Shown one piece after another: positions 61,052-64,000 of a stretch of DNA of 64,000 nt (position 1 is its first letter; each line of letters begins with the position of its first letter). Origin of the DNA: Calendula officinalis. Taxonomy: Eukaryota; Streptophyta; Magnoliopsida; Asterales; Asteraceae. Position numbers and translations under genes: made by a program. The stretch is taken from positions 30,527,966 to 30,591,965 of the forward strand of contig OY970830.1 of assembly GCA_963853835.1 (NCBI GenBank). The letters run 5' to 3'. Below the pieces are notes generated by a model, which saw only the letters and a list, made by a program, of their open reading frames with translations, did no database searches and was not told the origin of the DNA.

Positions 61052-61553
61052 AGCAACGATAACTTGCGTTTTTGAGTGTTGTGTGAGTTTATAAGCTAGA
61101 AATGAGAGTGCTTTGAGTGGTGATTGATCCTTAACACCTAAGGGGTATTTATAGGTGTATTGGGGACACTAAACTACAAAAAAAGGGCAGAAAATCGATT
61201 CCAACGGTAAAAAAACGGCTATATTTGGGGCTGACTCGAAAACCGGATTTTAAACCGGTTTTTAAACCGGTTTGGTCTAACGGCTACTTTTCGATCCCAA
61301 CGGTCAAATAAGTAACGGCTAGTTTTTTGAACGGCTAGTGACCATAAACCGGTTAAAAAACCGGTTCGGACTAAGATTAAACCGGTTAAAAAACCGGTTC
61401 TACGAAACCGGTTATAGAACCGAGCCGCTCGACAGAAGCTTAAACCGGTTGGGAACCGCCGGTTTGAGGCCGATCCGCTTTTTCCGACCACGAAACCGGT
61501 TTGAAACCGGTTCGGTTAAAAAACCGGTTCGGTTGTGCATCTCTAATTACATC

Positions 61554-62606
61554 AACGTATAACAGTAGTGGGCTTTGGCCTACGAGTAGTGGACAAAAAA
61601 AGTACGCAATAAAACAACCCAAAAATACAAGCCCATTAACGAATACACACGTAGCATTTAAATTTTGTTGTTCTTGGCATTTTGGATTTCTTTTTAGGTT
61701 TTTCTCCCCTTTGCTTGGACAAATGCACAAAAGAAAAAGAGTAGTCCATTACCAATGGATTTCACCCAAAATCGAATCAAACAGCTCACATGTTACACGT
61801 CTTGACTTCTATTTTTCGCCAACTCAGAATTATAAAAAGCATTTTTTTCTTTTCTCTCTTACCTGATAAGTGATAATACAAAGAAGAAAATAATTTCTTC
61901 TAAATATCTATTCTTTTCTCTTCTTCTCTTTTCTCTCGTTTAAAAACTCTTGAACACAACGTTACAACTGCGAAATATGCTTTCATATACGACTGGAGCA
62001 GTTTTTTGTTTGGTCTAATAACTACTGTGTTAGGCTGTATTCCTGGAGCAGTTTTTTGTTTGGTCTCATTCTTTTTGTACTTTTCATTGGGTTTTTAATG
62101 CATTTACCTTTATTAATTTCTATATTTCCTAAGTTACAAATAAGGCAGTACCCAAAAACCCCTTACCAATTAATTTTATTCGTTGTTATAGCCAAAACAA
62201 TAAATTGTGTATTATTTCGTTTATTTGTTTTACAAAGCATAAACAGAATAATAAACTAACAATTATGTAAGATTTATCAATACTCTATCTAGCATCTACT
62301 TGCCGTTTCGAAAAAGTTAATTGTGTTTTTTTATAGGAAAACATGCATATCTCTTTTACACTCATACTAATTTTTTTTTAAGCAGGGATATAATTATTGC
62401 GTTTTGATAATAAATATTAATAATACTCCTTAGTATGTCAATTTAAGCAATTATCCATTTACACCAAGGTTCTCAATAATCCAATTTAACATCTTCTAAT
62501 CCTAATTTTCCCATCGTCTAAAATCTCCATATTTGGCTAAAAGTTATAAATCTTAAAATCAATTTCTCGATGAATAACATTTCAAAACCCTGCAAATATT
62601 TCCACC
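61554..62606. other. Intergenic and YIP promoter region
   Basis: TGGAGCAGTTTTTTGTTTGGTCT occurs twice (about 61995 and 62045). A CT-rich tract at 61910-61940 and AT-rich DNA precede the YIP gene. No other gene seen. Confidence 0.5.
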
Positions 62607-63320
62607 ATGTCGAGGGAATTCAACGTTCCGCCAGTAGTATTCCCGTCCGGTGGAAACCCTATCACCGGCGGCCCTCAACCAGCCAGATCTGCAAACGCCG
62701 GCATCCCTTTCTTGTCATTCGATATCGGATCATCTCCGGCGTCCACTTCCTTCTCTACTCCTCAATTCGGCACAACAATCACCTCCGGCAGTGCCAATTT
62801 TGACGACGAACCGCCGCTCCTAGAAGAATTAGGTATCAACACAGAGCAAATCTGGAACAAAACCGCATCAATTTTAAATCCGTTTAAAGTCAAATCCGAT
62901 CTACACGAAGATGCAGATCTATCAGGTCCAGTTTTGTTCATTATGGCGTTCGGATTGTTTCAATTACTCGCCGGAAAGTTGCATTTCGGAATTATATTTG
63001 GCTGGACAACCGTAGCGTCTCTGTATTTGTATGTCGTGTTTAATATGTTAGCTGGAAGAAACGGAAATCTCGATTTATATCGGTGTTTGAGTTTGATCGG
63101 TTACTGTTTGCTTCCGATCGTGATGTTATCGGCGATATCATTGTTTGTTCCTCAAGGTGGATTGTTGATCTTCGGGATCACCGGAGTTTTTATTTTTTGG
63201 GCGACTAGGGTTTGTACCAGTTTGCTGGTGGAGCTGGCTTCTTACGATGAACACCATGGTCTAATTGCGTACGCTTGCTTCTTGATTTACACTCTTTTTT
63301 CTTTACTAGTTGTATTTTGA
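62607..63320 (+). CDS. YIP1-family Golgi/TGN membrane protein (YIPF5-like)
   Basis: Single open frame of 237 residues beginning MSREFNVPPVVFPSGG. The N-terminal 70 residues are cytosolic, Pro/Ser/Gly-rich. The family motif DDEPPLLEELGIN is at about 66-78 and ILNPFKV at about 88-94. Five hydrophobic helices follow from about 105 to the C-terminus (DLSGPVLFIMAFGLFQLLAGK; VVFNMLAGRNGN; LIGYCLLPIVMLSAISLFVP; then two more), ending LIYTLFSLLVVF. Yip proteins bind Rab GTPases and each other in ER-Golgi and TGN trafficking; plant YIP4/YIP5 relatives act at the trans-Golgi network. The length is slightly below that of known plant members. It lacks introns here; whether relatives do I cannot say. Confidence 0.92.
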   Translation: MSREFNVPPVVFPSGGNPITGGPQPARSANAGIPFLSFDIGSSPASTSFSTPQFGTTITSGSANFDDEPPLLEELGINTEQIWNKTASILNPFKVKSDLHEDADLSGPVLFIMAFGLFQLLAGKLHFGIIFGWTTVASLYLYVVFNMLAGRNGNLDLYRCLSLIGYCLLPIVMLSAISLFVPQGGLLIFGITGVFIFWATRVCTSLLVELASYDEHHGLIAYACFLIYTLFSLLVVF

Positions 63321-64000
63321 TGTACAAAATTGATATCATCATCATCTTGTTAGATGTTAAGTTCAGTGATGTGCAAGATCTAGTTATAAAAATATGTCTC
63401 CTAAATATTACTAATCTAGACTACCACATTCATAGGTAAGTATACCTAATCGTGGGTAATATAGGTTAGGCAAGTATTTCGGGTTGTCGAATCCTTAGGG
63501 AATAGATTATGTAATCCACCAACTGAAAGTCAAAGAATTAATCAAGAAAATATTTGTAAACATCATTTGATTTTTGTGCTTTGTAAATTTAAAATTAAAG
63601 TCAACAAGAACGTATAATGGACGTTGATTTGATATTAAGAGATATTCATTATGTCTGGATTCATCTAGTTCCAAGTATGGTTATTAAGCACTGGTTAATC
63701 TAATGTTTGTGACAACCCTCAAAAAAAATAAAAATAAATAATAATAAATAATAAAAAATAAAAAAAAATTGGGCATTTGACCCGACATCTATTGTGACCC
63801 ACATTCATTGTATTTACTACAATTATCTCAATGATGAAAGCATTAATTTTATCATTTAAGTCTAGCAAAGACATTAATTATATCACGTGTATGTGGTATA
63901 CACCATCATTAGGCACGTGTCAGTTTGACAGTGTCTCATTCAGTTAGACCTGTACATTTAGCGAGTTGGTGACTCAACGTAAACTCAAACCGAACTCGAA
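63321..64000. other. 3' flank of the YIP gene; possible LTR start at 63708
   Basis: No gene seen. TGTGACAACCCTC at 63708 followed by an A-rich run (63720-63770) resembles the start of a plant LTR, but the window ends before a partner could be found. Confidence 0.35.

Larger units (their letters stand above)
50519..61545 (-). mobile_element. hAT transposon, 11.0 kb including a nested LTR element
   Basis: Ends TAGAGGTGCACAAACCGG and, inverted, CCGGTTCGGTTGTGCATCTCTA; an 8-bp duplication ATTACATC lies at 50511-50518 and 61546-61553, as expected for hAT. Both ends (50519-51062 and 61235-61545) are packed with AACCGGTTTT subterminal motifs. The minus strand holds a decayed transposase. Without the 52981-60642 insertion, its TSD copy and the left-end duplication, the element would be about 3.1 kb, a normal autonomous hAT size. 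Confidence 0.93.

Overview
The window is nuclear DNA of a flowering plant. Evidence: intron-rich genes with GT-AG junctions, plant-specific families (PLS-class PPR, A20/AN1 stress protein, full-size PDR-type ABCG transporter), AT-rich intergenic DNA and nested transposons. The style of the Copia and Tekay-like elements makes me think of Asteraceae, but that is an impression and not something the sequence proves.

Layout. 1-6121: rearranged Ty1/copia DNA. A plus-strand gag/protease/integrase piece sits head-to-head with minus-strand copia DNA (a coiled-coil 3' ORF on the left, an LTR on the right), flanked by a 22-bp inverted repeat containing the primer-binding site. 6122-9638: a small RING-H2 gene among repeats. 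9639-16479: a complete, young, minus-strand LTR element with 305-bp LTRs and a CTATC target duplication; it carries one 799-aa coiled-coil gag-like ORF, no pol, and several repeat arrays. 17034-26054: a full-length PDR/ABCG gene on minus, broken by a nonsense codon, several short deletions and loss of a conserved exon segment. 26597-26829: a SINE with a 16-bp target duplication. 27316-29971: an enhancer-of-polycomb-like gene. 30480-35870: MITE-rich DNA with an RPA-like fragment. 35874-37952: an intronless PPR gene. 39291-42301: VPS4/SKD1 AAA-ATPase, 8 exons. 42663-43130: A20/AN1 stress protein. 44169-49244: a 14-exon MFS transporter. 50519-61545: a hAT transposon whose decayed transposase gene is split by a very young 7.66-kb LTR element (52981-60642) with no recognisable gag or pol. 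62607-63320: a YIP-family Golgi membrane protein.

The host genes are ordinary, independently transcribed housekeeping or regulatory genes with no operon-like relation. The unusual content is in the mobile DNA: an array of short hairpins whose outer stems vary in compensated fashion in the LTRs and body of the 52981-60642 element; a second element with its own hairpin-bearing repeats; a five-copy 130-132-bp MITE family with 9-12-bp target duplications; and the palindromic copia rearrangement. Exon coordinates were assigned by eye from reading frame, family conservation and splice dinucleotides. No alignment or folding program was run.
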